NCBI GenBank assembly: GCA_949299825.1
Contig: CASGBP010000057.1
Coordinates: forward strand, 1-7,121
Origin: an uncultured Mycoplasmataceae bacterium
GTDB lineage: Bacteria; Bacillota_I; Bacilli_A; Mycoplasmatales; Mycoplasmoidaceae
Reading direction: 5' to 3'
Length of the DNA: 7,121 nt
The notes beneath the pieces were generated by a model. It had not been told where the DNA came from and did no database searches. It was given only the letters and a program-made list of their open reading frames with translations. The position numbers and the translations under genes were made by a program. Shown here one piece after another: positions 1-7,080 of the stretch. Position 1 is the first letter of the stretch; each line of letters starts with the position of its first letter.

Positions 1-912
1 ATAAACAGCTTGAACTGAGGTAATAGAACCTGATTTAGTAGAAGTAATTCGTTCTTGCAATTGTCCCATTTCAAAGGCTAATGTTGGCTGATAACCAACT
101 GCAGATGGCATTCTACCTAATAATGCTGACACTTCTGATCCTGCTTGAGTAAATCTAAAAATATTGTCAATAAACAATAGAACATCTTGTTTATAAGTAT
201 CTCTAAATTCCTCAGCCATGGTTAGACCAGTTAAAGCAACTCTCATTCTAGCGCCAGGAGGTTCATTCATTTGACCAAATACTAAAGCAGTTTTATCAAT
301 AACTCCTCCATCAATCATTTCATAATATAAATCATTCCCTTCTCTGGTTCTTTCACCTACACCAGCAAAAACTGATAATCCTCCATGACTTGTTGCCACA
401 TTATGAATTAATTCTTGTACAAGAACAGTTTTACCAACTCCTGCTCCACCAAATAAACCAATCTTTCCCCCTTTAACATAGGGAATTAACAAATCAATTA
501 CTTTTATTCCAGTCTCTAAAATTTCAGTTGTATTAGCTTGTTCTTCATAATTTGGAGCCTTATGATGAATAGGTTTAAGTTTAGGGTTTTTGATTGGTGG
601 TTTATCATCAATAGGATCACCAATCACATTAAACATTCTTCCTAATACCTCTTTTCCTACTGGTACTGAAATAGGTTTACCTGTATTAATAACTTCTTGA
701 CCCCTAATTAATCCATTAGTAGTATCAATAGAAATACATCTAACTACATCACCACTTATTAATTGAGCTACTTCCAACACTAATTTATTTCCCTGATTAT
801 TAACAATTAAAGCATCATTAATATTTGGCATATTGTTTGGAAAAAAAACATCTACAACTGGTCCTAATACTTGATGAATATATCCTTTTGTTTCTTTTTT
901 ACTTGTTTCCAT
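1..912 (-). CDS. atpD: ATP synthase F1 subunit beta, N-terminal 304 codons (partial)
   Basis: Beta carries the catalytic sites for ATP synthesis and hydrolysis. The frame is open from ATG 912 to the window edge, so about the last third, including the C-terminal DELSEED region, is outside. Visible motifs are the N-terminal barrel (G-Y-I-H-Q-V-L-G-P-V-V-D-V, 10-22), Walker A G-G-A-G-V-G-K-T (155-162, K161), the catalytic G-E-R-T-R-E-G (E187 as general base), N-E-P-P-G-A-R, and Walker B L-L-F-I-D-N (D249), then S-A-L-L-G-R-M-P-S-A-V-G-Y-Q-P-T-L. All catalytic residues in view are intact, so this is the true ATP synthase beta and not a degenerate F1-like paralogue. The start is 1 nt after the atpG stop, with TGAGGA 8 nt upstream. 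Confidence 0.97.
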   Translation of the reverse strand, partial: METSKKETKGYIHQVLGPVVDVFFPNNMPNINDALIVNNQGNKLVLEVAQLISGDVVRCISIDTTNGLIRGQEVINTGKPISVPVGKEVLGRMFNVIGDPIDDKPPIKNPKLKPIHHKAPNYEEQANTTEILETGIKVIDLLIPYVKGGKIGLFGGAGVGKTVLVQELIHNVATSHGGLSVFAGVGERTREGNDLYYEMIDGGVIDKTALVFGQMNEPPGARMRVALTGLTMAEEFRDTYKQDVLLFIDNIFRFTQAGSEVSALLGRMPSAVGYQPTLAFEMGQLQERITSTKSGSITSVQAVY

Positions 913-913
913 A

Positions 914-1744
914 TTAATCATCCTCACTTCCTGCAACAATCTCTGTTATTTCATTGGTAATTTTTGCTTGTCTTATTCGATTGAACATTAACTGCAAATT
1001 ATTTATTAACTCATTTGCATTATTAGTTGCTGTATCCATCGCATTTCGCCGCGAGACGCTTTCACTAATAGAAGATTCAACTAACGAACCATAAATAACA
1101 CTCGCAAGATAATTTGGTAAAATTTCTTTAATTATAATCTCTTTATTTGGTTCAAAATCAAAATTATTTTCATTTAATTTAACTTCCTGTTTTAATTTAT
1201 TATCAAATGGTATCAAACTCATTGTGGTAGGCAAAAAAGTAATAGCATTAATAAATTTTGTATAAACTAACTTAACTCTATTAATTTTTTCTTGATTAAA
1301 TAAATCTAAGATATATGAAGCAATAATAGAACAATTTTCATAACTTATATTATTTGTATCAATATTAAAATCTAATATTTGTTCAGGATTTAAATTATTT
1401 TTAAAATACTCTTTTCCCTTGCTACCAATTTGTAGAACAAAATCATTACTGGTTACTTGTGATAAGCAATGCTTTATTACATTAGAATTATATCCTCCAC
1501 AAAGTCCTAGATTTGAAGTAATAACAACATATAAGGTTTTTGCTTTATCATCCAAAATCATTTCATTTGATAAAGATAATATTTTGCCTACAACTTCATA
1601 GTATTCTTCATAATAACTTTTTATTTTTGCAAACAAGGCTTTTTGTTTAGCAATTTTACTTGATGCAACCAATTTCATTGCATTAGTAATCTTTGAGGTA
1701 GTTTTAATTGAATCACGTCTTTTTTTAATTGAATCAAGAGACAC
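914..1744 (-). CDS. atpG: ATP synthase F1 subunit gamma
   Basis: Gamma is the central rotor shaft that couples the c-ring to the catalytic hexamer. The protein has 276 residues, slightly below the usual 285-290. The N-terminal coiled-coil helix (about 1-58) contains K-I-T-N-A-M-K-L-V-A (18-27), the Rossmann-like domain begins with S-N-L-G-L-C-G-G-Y-N (77-86), and the C-terminal helix has A-M-D-T-A-T-N-N-A and R-Q-A-K-I-T-N-E-I-T-E-I-V-A-G (258-272), all hallmarks of the family. It starts with GTG (1742-1744) and has a good ribosome site. No TGA Trp codon is needed. The stop lies 1 nt before atpD, and TGAGGA at 921-926, inside the gamma C-terminus, serves as the atpD ribosome site. Confidence 0.97.
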   Translation of the reverse strand: MSLDSIKKRRDSIKTTSKITNAMKLVASSKIAKQKALFAKIKSYYEEYYEVVGKILSLSNEMILDDKAKTLYVVITSNLGLCGGYNSNVIKHCLSQVTSNDFVLQIGSKGKEYFKNNLNPEQILDFNIDTNNISYENCSIIASYILDLFNQEKINRVKLVYTKFINAITFLPTTMSLIPFDNKLKQEVKLNENNFDFEPNKEIIIKEILPNYLASVIYGSLVESSISESVSRRNAMDTATNNANELINNLQLMFNRIRQAKITNEITEIVAGSEDD

Positions 1745-1746
1745 TT

Positions 1747-2223
1747 TTATTTTCCTTTCTTTTTTGATTTCTTTTTTTGTTGCTTAGCTAACTTAATCAT
1801 TTCTTTTTCTTCTTGGGTTTTTCTAGGGAAAAGATTTATTAGAAGAAAAGAAATAGTATAGGTTAAGGTAGGCAACATAATTAAACCTGATACGATTGTT
1901 CCAATATAATATCCTCCACCAATACTATCACCAGCTGTTAAATATCATGAAATTGCTTCTGGACCTTTATCAGGATATTTATTAATAATTGGAACTATAT
2001 CTACTCCATTAACAAGAAATTGAGTAGATTCTCTATTATTCATATATTCTTCTACTCCTATTAGATAAGAATGGTGAATATCATTTAATTGAATTGCAAA
2101 AACAATAACTAAAATAATGCTTGCAATAGCTAACAAAAATAATGTCAAATTTAATATTTTATTTTTAGTTGACATTGACTTATACTTATTAACTAAATTA
2201 ACCATTAATTTATTGTTTTTCAT
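1747..2223 (-). CDS. Unrecognised two-transmembrane protein inserted between atpA and atpG
   Basis: I do not recognise this 158-residue protein. It has a basic N-terminus (about 1-23), a transmembrane helix at about 24-46, a middle region of about 55 residues containing G-V-E-E-Y-M-N-N-R-E and Y-P-D-K-G-P-E-A, a Gly-rich stretch (G-G-G-Y-Y-I-G, 102-108), a second helix at about 106-132, and a Lys-rich tail (133-158). The positive-inside rule suggests both ends are cytoplasmic and the middle is outside. One Trp (residue 93) is TGA (1945-1947). The start ATG 2223 has a weak AGGT site 5 nt upstream. The gene lies 12 nt after atpA and 2 nt before atpG on the same strand, so it is co-transcribed. 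This slot is empty in the usual atpBEFHAGDC order. A stator, assembly or membrane-anchor role is only inference from position. Confidence 0.85.
1753..1760 (-). promoter_or_regulatory. Shine-Dalgarno (AGAAAGGA) deciding the GTG start of atpG
   Basis: AGAAAGGA ends 8 nt before the GTG at 1742-1744, at an ideal distance. No ATG is available near the family N-terminus, so this site supports GTG initiation. It lies within the Lys-rich end of the preceding gene. Confidence 0.7.
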
Positions 2224-2235
2224 TTTCTACCTATA

Positions 2236-4137
2236 TTATTTTTTTGGCTTTCTAATTCAACAATAGTAACAAATGTGTTTTCCATTATTTAACAATATTG
2301 AGGTATAACAAGTTTCTTTACACAAAGAACATTTACTTGGTTCCTTATTATAACCAGCTTTTCTTCTTCAATCTTTTAAACGTTTATCATAGTTATATTT
2401 ATTAACCTCTGAGGCTTCAATAACTGTATGTTTTTGTTCAGTACTAATACCATTGATAATCTTTGGTTTATCTTTTTTTGTTTTTTCTAACTTTGGTTTA
2501 TTTTCCTGTTTATTATTTTTTGCATCATTATTATCTTTTAGATTCAATTTATTAATTTTTTCTCAAGCTAATTTCTCATCACTATTAATCTTTAAATCGT
2601 CTGCACTTTTATCTAAAGGATATTTATAGTTTTGATATTTAGATAATTCATTTTTAATAAACAATTTAATCTCATATTTTAGTGCGTTTTCTACATCAGT
2701 AGATATATCTTTTTCCTTTTCTAAAACCTTTCACACCTTTCATTTTTTCATATCATTTATAATATTGCTTTTAAAATCAGCAATTTCTTCAAGTGGAATA
2801 AAATCAATAAACTTTTCCTTAATTATAAATAACAAGATAGTCTCATCAATTTGGTTTAATGGATTTGATTGTTTTTGTTTCAAAACTTCCATAATATGCT
2901 TACCATGATCCAATGCCTTTGTAGTTTCTTTATCTAGATCTGAACCAAATTGAGCAAAAGCCTGTAATTCACTAAAATTAGCTAATTCTAACTTTAAAGA
3001 GGAAGCTGCTTGTTTTATACACTTTATTTGAGCTGAAGAACCTACCCGTGAAACAGATAAACCTACATCAATTGCTGGTCTTTGACCAGAATTAAATAAA
3101 TTAGTTTGCATAAATAACTGTCCATCGGTAATAGAAATAACATTTGTTGGAATATAGGCTGAAATATCACCAGATAACGTTTCAATGATTGGTAGAGCAG
3201 TAATTGATCCTCCTCCATTCTTTTCATTTAATCGGCAAGCTCTTTCTAATAGACGTGAGTGTAGATAAAATACATCTCCTGGATAAGCTTCTCTACCTGG
3301 TGGTCTTCTCAAAAGTAATGACAAGGTTCGATAAGACACAGCATGTTTTGATAGATCATCATAAATAATTAAAACATCTTTTCCTTTACTCATTCAATAC
3401 TCAGCAATTGTTATTCCAGTAAATGGTGCTAAATAATTTAATGATGGTAAATCGTTAGCTGGAGAAGAAATAATTGTTGTGTAGTCTAATGCATTAGCAT
3501 CTTGTAAGGTTTTCATAACACTTACTACTGATGAAGATTTTTGACCAATTGAAACATAAACACAATAAACATTCTTACCTTTTTGATTAATAATTGTGTC
3601 AATTGCAATTGTAGTTTTTCCTGTTTGACGATCTCCAATAATTAATTCCCTTTGCCCCTTACCAATTGGAAACATTGAATCAATTGACAAAATGCCTGTT
3701 TCAAGGGGTTGATTAACTGATTTTCTAGTCATTACTCCTGGAGCAACTTTTTCTAATTCACGATAAATAATTTCACCCTTTATAGGACCTTTTCCATCAA
3801 TTGGTTCACCTAATGCATTTACTACTCTTCCTAAAAAACCATCACCTACTCTTGTAGTTGAAATTCGTTTAGTACGTTTAACAAATGTACCTTCCTTAAT
3901 ATTTGCAAATTCACCCAATGATATAATAGCAACAGTATCTTCTTCTAAACTCTGAACTAGACCTTGAACCCCGGTTTCAAACATAACTATTTCATTTAGC
4001 ATTACATTTTTTAAACCTGAAGCAATAATAATACTATCACCAACTGAAATCACTTTACCTTCTTCAGCTTTTAAGATTTTTTTGTCATAGTTTTTAATGT
4101 TTTCTTTAATAATTGATGTAAATCTTGTTGGAGTCAT
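2236..4137 (-). CDS. atpA: ATP synthase F1 subunit alpha with C-terminal zinc-finger-like extension
   Basis: Alpha is the non-catalytic nucleotide-binding subunit of the F1 hexamer and contributes the arginine finger to beta sites. This one has 633 residues; most alphas have 500-530. Visible motifs are Walker A G-D-R-Q-T-G-K-T (168-175), the Walker B strand V-L-I-I-Y-D-D-L (255-262) and the finger V-S-R-V-G (R364). The canonical C-terminal helical domain ends near residue 506. Residues 507-590 form a Lys/Asn/Asp/Glu-rich linker, and 594-630 contain C603-x2-C606 and C623-x2-C626, with C610 and H621 nearby, followed by a basic end. Six Trp codons are TGA (3394, 2740, 2731, 2563, 2368, 2257). 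No stop interrupts the frame until TAA at 2236-2238. The extra gene starts 12 nt downstream. The core identity is certain; the tail's function is unknown. Confidence 0.96.
2239..2619 (-). other. Alpha-subunit C-terminal extension: charged linker plus four-Cys putative zinc module
   Basis: These 127 codons (alpha residues 507-633) lie beyond the usual end of alpha. The first two thirds are low-complexity and rich in Lys, Asn, Asp and Glu, so probably flexible. The last 40 residues hold D-W-R-R-K-A-G-Y and two CxxC knuckles 16 residues apart, with the second preceded by G-K-H-I. Paired knuckles at this spacing are common in zinc ribbons and treble clefs; the C-S-L-C ... I-C-Y-Y-C pattern looks like the N-terminal zinc domain of ClpX, although homology is not shown. 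Three TGA Trp codons lie within this part (2563, 2368, 2257), so it has been translated under the same code as the core. Confidence 0.75.
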
Positions 4138-4140
4138 TTG

Positions 4141-4689
4141 CTATACCTCTTTTTTTAATTCATTTTTTAAATCTATTAATCTTGATTTAATTGATCCATC
4201 ATAATACTTGCCATTATATTCAATTCTAATTCCCCCAATTAAATTAGGATCAATTTTAATAAAGGAAATTACATCTTTATTCATCTTTTTCTTAACAATG
4301 CTTTCAATTCTTGTTTTTTGATCATCAGTAATTTCAAATGGAGAAATGATATTTAACTTAACTACTTTTTTCTTTTTACAAAGCATTTCATCTAATAACT
4401 TGAATATCTTTAAGATTAGGTATTCATCATTTTTATCAATAATATACAAGAAGAAATTTGCCAATATTCAATGTATGTGAGGATTTATACAAGTTTTAAA
4501 ACAATCTTTCTTTTTTTCATTATCAACTGCAATTGTTTTAAATCAATATAAAAATTCAATCTCACTATAAAAAAATTGTTGCAACTCTAATAATTGTTCA
4601 TAAATTAAGTCAACCACTTTTTCTTCAATTGCCAAATCATAAAGAGCACTTGCATATTTGCTTGCATTTAAATTATCCTTAGTTGTCAT
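4141..4689 (-). CDS. atpH: ATP synthase F1 subunit delta
   Basis: This 182-residue soluble subunit sits on top of F1 and joins the b stalk to alpha. The length matches the family (about 175-185). The N-terminus (S-K-Y-A-S-A-L-Y-D-L-A) matches the conserved start of delta/OSCP proteins, and the C-terminal part has the family pattern I-D-P-N-L-I-G-G-I-R-I with a following Y-D-G-S-I-K-S-R-L. The middle is Lys/Asn/Ile-rich and divergent. Two Trp codons are TGA (4543-4545, 4468-4470); ignoring them hides the N-terminal half. AAGGA at 4696-4700 lies 6 nt before ATG 4689. It sits between atpF (2 nt gap) and atpA (3 nt gap), the standard order. Confidence 0.93.
4145..4150 (-). promoter_or_regulatory. 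Shine-Dalgarno (AGAGGT) for atpA
   Basis: AGAGGT lies 7 nt before the ATG at 4137, inside the last codons of atpH. It supports this start, which also gives an alpha N-terminus of usual length (T-S-I-I-K-E-N-I-K-N-Y aligns with family members). Confidence 0.6.
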
Positions 4690-4691
4690 TA

Positions 4692-5318
4692 TTAATCCTT
4701 AGAATCTTGAAAATCCTTCAAGAACTCTTCAACCAACTTGTTATTTTCTTCTCTTGTAATTTTTTGTTTTGAAATTTTTGTAACAGCTTCAAAAGCAACA
4801 TCTAAAATTTCATTGTGAGTTTGTTGTTCTAACTCTTTTCTTTCTAATGCAATTTGTTCTTGAGCATCCTTAATAATTTGATCAGCATCTTTATGAGCTT
4901 GTGTTTGCAACTCTTGATATATTACATTTGCTCGATCATTTGCATCTTGAACAATTTTTGAAGCATCTAATTGAGCGTTTAATAAATTTTCTCTAGCAGA
5001 TTCTTTTAATTCAAACGCTTCTTTTTTTGCATTTTCAGCATCAGATATTTCGCTTGTGACATGTTTTCTAATTGTTTCCAATTTTTTATTCATTGGTTTT
5101 CATAAAAATCAAATAATACAAGATAACAATACAACTGTTGAAGCAATAGTTGCAATAAATACCCAAATGTTTGGGAAAATCAAATTAATAATTGCTGTTG
5201 CATTAACTCCCTCAATTTCACTAGAACAACTAGCAACAAATGGAATTGTTAACAAACATACAACTATTAATAAGAAAATAGCTATTATTGCCTTCTTGTA
5301 TTTTTTCTTAAAGTTCAT
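4692..5318 (-). CDS. atpF: ATP synthase Fo subunit b, predicted lipoprotein
   Basis: This 208-residue protein is the peripheral stalk linking Fo to delta and alpha. It starts M-N-F-K-K-K-Y-K-K, followed by a hydrophobic stretch and a lipobox-like V-A-S-C with C31, so a type II signal peptide and lipid-modified Cys are predicted. A second membrane helix spans about 43-70 and exits with W-F-L-W-K-P; both Trp codons there are TGA (5109-5111, 5100-5102). Residues about 74-195 are a charged, Ala/Glu/Gln/Lys-rich coiled coil typical of b. A lipoprotein b subunit has been demonstrated in Mycoplasma pneumoniae. ATG 5318 is chosen because it gives a classic basic signal-peptide start; ATG 5339 would add seven residues and overlap atpE. 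No good ribosome site precedes either, so coupling to atpE is likely. The stop is 2 nt before atpH. Confidence 0.95.
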
Positions 5319-5325
5319 ATTAGTA

Positions 5326-5730
5326 TTAACCAGCCACAAATATTAACAAAATAGAAATAATTAATGAATAAATTGCACATGATTCAGCGATCGCCATCCC
5401 AACGATTGTAGATGACATAATCATAGATTTCTTTTCAGGGTTTCTTGCTATTGCTAAAGCCATAGCACCTGCAGCATATCCTTGACCAGCTCCTACTCCA
5501 AGACTACCAACCATTGCAACCCCAGCACCAATAAATGCACCCATCTTTTTTTGAGCTAATGTTTCAGCTGTATCAGTTACTGTAGCTCTTGCATTTTCAT
5601 TGATAGTATTCATAATCTCAATTGATTGAGAAATACTTTCTTGTGCATCACTTATAGTTGCCACTGAAGTAGTTATAGCATCATGTATATTTTGTGCAGA
5701 TTCAATTACATAAGTAAAATCTATTGCCAT
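5326..5730 (-). CDS. atpE: ATP synthase Fo subunit c with long N-terminal extension
   Basis: Subunit c forms the rotating ion-carrying ring. Residues 63-134 are a typical two-helix hairpin: a Gly/Ala-rich first helix (G-A-G-Q-G-Y, Q83), the polar loop A-R-N-P (R96, P98) that contacts gamma/epsilon, and a second helix with I-A-E-S-C-A-I-Y, where E116 is the ion-binding carboxylate. Q83, E116, S117 and Y121 line up with Na+ ligands of the Ilyobacter c subunit, while the Thr of that signature is Cys118. Residues 1-60 are a hydrophilic Ser/Thr/Ala/Ile/Glu-rich extension, probably helical and without a signal-peptide core. The total of 134 residues compares with 70-100 for most c subunits. By family topology the N-terminus faces outside. 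The strong upstream ribosome site supports the long form. The gene lies 7 nt before atpF. Confidence 0.96.
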   Translation of the reverse strand: MAIDFTYVIESAQNIHDAITTSVATISDAQESISQSIEIMNTINENARATVTDTAETLAQKKMGAFIGAGVAMVGSLGVGAGQGYAAGAMALAIARNPEKKSMIMSSTIVGMAIAESCAIYSLIISILLIFVAG

Positions 5731-5736
5731 TTTTTA

Positions 5737-6558
5737 TTACTCCTTTTCTATACTATTAACTATTGTAGATTTTTTTTGTTGTTTTAATAATTTCTTTTCT
5801 TTTTTAATTTCTTCTAATTCAATTCCTTCATTAATAGGCATTGAAATATATGTTATTGATAATAGGGTAAATACATATGCTTGAATATACCCAGTGAATA
5901 AAGATAGATATGCAGTGAACATTGGTATCAAACATACTCCACCAATAATAATTGGTATAGCTGGAAAACTAGATGATATAGTTCCTAAGAACCAATAAAT
6001 AACTGCATAAATTATTGCCCCTGCAATAATGTTTCCTCAAATCCGGAAAGATAAAGATATTAATGGAGTAATCTTATTTAGTAAATTAAGTGGATTTATC
6101 ATCAATGGAATACTATTGCCTTTAATTTTGACAGAAAAACAAAGTGACTTTAAAAAACTAATTTTTTGATACTTTATTGTATAAAACAAGGAAGTGAACC
6201 ATGTAATAAATGCTAATGTTAAAGGAACAGTATATGAAGTAGTAGCCTCTTTAATTCCAAAAATTTCAAAAATATTAAGAACCATTAAAAAACAAAATAA
6301 AAAAATAAAAAAAGGAGTTAATTTAACAAAACGAGGTCCAAATGATTCAAGAACCATGCTCTTAATAAAATTAACCAAGCTTTCCGTACCTAAAGAGAAT
6401 GTTTTAGGTTTATCAGTTATTTTAAAATTTCTATTTTGAATATAATAGGTAAAAGTTAGAGAAAAAATAATAATTACAGCAAAAACTAGTACCACAATAT
6501 GAGGCAATGAAAAATCATCAAGAATAGTACTTCATCCACTACTCATTCATTGTTCCAT
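5737..6558 (-). CDS. atpB: ATP synthase Fo subunit a
   Basis: This 273-residue subunit is the membrane stator that provides the two ion half-channels beside the c-ring. Several strongly hydrophobic helices are visible, from about residue 19 to the C-terminal helices near 200-240. The key motif is S-F-R-I-W-G-N-I-I-A-G: R172 is the essential arginine facing the c-ring carboxylate (E. coli R210), and W174 is read from TGA (6037-6039). The last helix has G-Y-I-Q-A-Y-V-F, with Q226 matching the conserved Gln of the family. Two further TGA Trp codons (6547, 6532) lie near the N-terminus. A charged Lys/Glu-rich tail of about 30 residues (243-273) follows the last helix and is longer than usual. The ATG at 6558 is preceded by a strong ribosome site; M5 (6546) is an alternative. 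The stop lies 6 nt before atpE. Confidence 0.96.
5740..5749 (-). promoter_or_regulatory. Strong Shine-Dalgarno (AGAAAAGGAG) for atpE
   Basis: AGAAAAGGAG ends 9 nt before the ATG at 5730. It decides that translation of subunit c starts at the long N-terminus and not at the internal Met63, which would give a classical 72-residue subunit but has no ribosome site in front of it. The site overlaps the last codons of atpB. Confidence 0.75.
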
Positions 6559-6994
6559 TATCTATCCCTACTCCTTTTCTTTTATTTTTTCAAAACCATA
6601 ATTTATCTTTATTTTCTAGATAAAAAAGAATACTGAAAACTAAAAGAGAAATACATAAAAACCCAATCATAGTATAAATATTGAAGATATTTTCAACATA
6701 TACATCTATTAGCACCCCAATAAGAAAGGGAACAACTAATAAAAATGATTTGATAGTATATAAAATCATTGAGCTTATTATTATTCTTTTCTTAGGAATC
6801 CACCTTTGAGTTTGTTTAATTAAATACTTTTGATTCAAAATACTTAGAGATTGAATAACTAATAAACCAGGGGACAACAAGAGTATTGCATAAACAATAG
6901 ATCAATCATTTATAGAAGATGAGATTATTATAGTTAAAATCAAAGAAAAAAGTGAAAAAATACCATATCACAAAATTATTGATTTTAATTTCAT
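6539..6994 (-). CDS. atpI: AtpI-like small membrane protein, first gene of the atp operon
   Basis: This is a 151-residue, very hydrophobic protein with four likely transmembrane helices at about residues 5-27, 32-52, 72-96 and 102-126. A basic loop (about 55-71, with K-Q-T-Q-R-W and P-K-K-R) lies between helices 2 and 3, and the C-terminal tail is basic. Size, four-helix layout and position directly before atpB match AtpI/UncI, an accessory protein linked in other bacteria to c-ring assembly and Mg2+ or ion handling. The AtpI family is poorly conserved, so the name rests mainly on context. Three Trp codons are TGA (6968, 6902, 6590). The ATG at 6994 is the first Met after an in-frame TAG (7001-7003). 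Its ribosome site is weak (AGAG just upstream). The 3' end overlaps the start of atpB by 20 nt and contains the atpB Shine-Dalgarno, suggesting translational coupling. Confidence 0.65.
6571..6580 (-). promoter_or_regulatory. Strong Shine-Dalgarno (AGAAAAGGAG) for atpB, inside atpI
   Basis: The minus strand reads AGAAAAGGAG 12 nt before the atpB ATG at 6558, within the coding sequence of the preceding gene. It supports ATG 6558 as the start, because an in-frame TAG lies immediately upstream (6562-6564) and no earlier ATG is possible. The same ten-base motif precedes atpE, which suggests the Fo genes a and c are the most strongly translated of the operon. Confidence 0.7.
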
Positions 6995-7035
6995 ATTTCT
7001 CTAACCATAATGGCAAACATTACAGTCTAAAAATG

Positions 7036-7041
7036 ATTATA
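7036..7041 (-). promoter_or_regulatory. Candidate -10 box (TATAAT) of the atp operon promoter
   Basis: A perfect TATAAT lies on the minus strand just downstream of the terminator hairpin and 42 bases before the first operon ATG (6994). A start of transcription near 7029 would leave a leader of about 35 nt. No good -35 hexamer is seen 16-19 nt upstream, where the sequence is T-rich. Mollicute promoters often rely mainly on the -10 box, so this is compatible. In such AT-rich DNA a chance match is possible, and the intergenic position is the main support. Confidence 0.5.
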
Positions 7042-7050
7042 GTACTTTGT

Positions 7051-7080
7051 AAAAAGAAAAATGAAAAAATTCATTTTTTT
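7051..7080 (-). terminator. Rho-independent terminator-like hairpin after the upstream gene
   Basis: Positions 7057-7065 (AAAAATGAA) and 7070-7078 (TTCATTTTT) form a perfect 9-bp inverted repeat around a 4-nt loop (7066-7069). On the minus strand the stem is followed by a T-rich run (7051-7060, TTTTC then TTTTT), as expected for termination of the gene ending at 7080. The stem is AT-rich with only one G-C pair, so it is weak and may terminate only partly. It separates the upstream gene from the atp operon promoter. Confidence 0.5.

Noticed and set aside
1419..1601. Plus-strand open frame of 60 codons
   Set aside because: It lies antisense inside atpG, with no ribosome site or recognisable protein; a shadow of the real gene.
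2239..2739. The zinc-module region as a separate small gene behind atpA
   Set aside because: It is in the same frame as alpha, has no stop between and no own start with a ribosome site; one continuous protein is simpler.
2236..4137. atpA appears broken into several fragments, suggesting a pseudogene
   Set aside because: All breaks are TGA codons, read as Trp in Mollicutes; the same pattern occurs in atpI, atpB, atpF, atpH and the extra gene. There is no frameshift.
5319..5339. Upstream ATG for atpF at 5339
   Set aside because: It would place seven extra residues before a classic basic signal-peptide start, overlap atpE, and has no ribosome site.
5056..5346. Plus-strand open frame of 96 codons
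   Set aside because: Antisense to the membrane part of atpF; hydrophobic shadow of a hydrophobic gene.
5326..5544. Short classical subunit c starting at Met63
   Set aside because: No Shine-Dalgarno precedes that ATG, while a strong one precedes Met1, in the correct frame.
6194..6439. Plus-strand open frame of 81 codons
   Set aside because: Antisense to atpB; Lys/Ile-rich composition reflects the AT-rich complement and no family is recognised.
1..6994. A Mollicute 'F1-like X0' (type 2) ATPase cluster instead of the true ATP synthase
   Set aside because: Genuine a, c, b and delta subunits are present in standard order and alpha/beta catalytic motifs are intact; only the extra gene and extensions are unusual.
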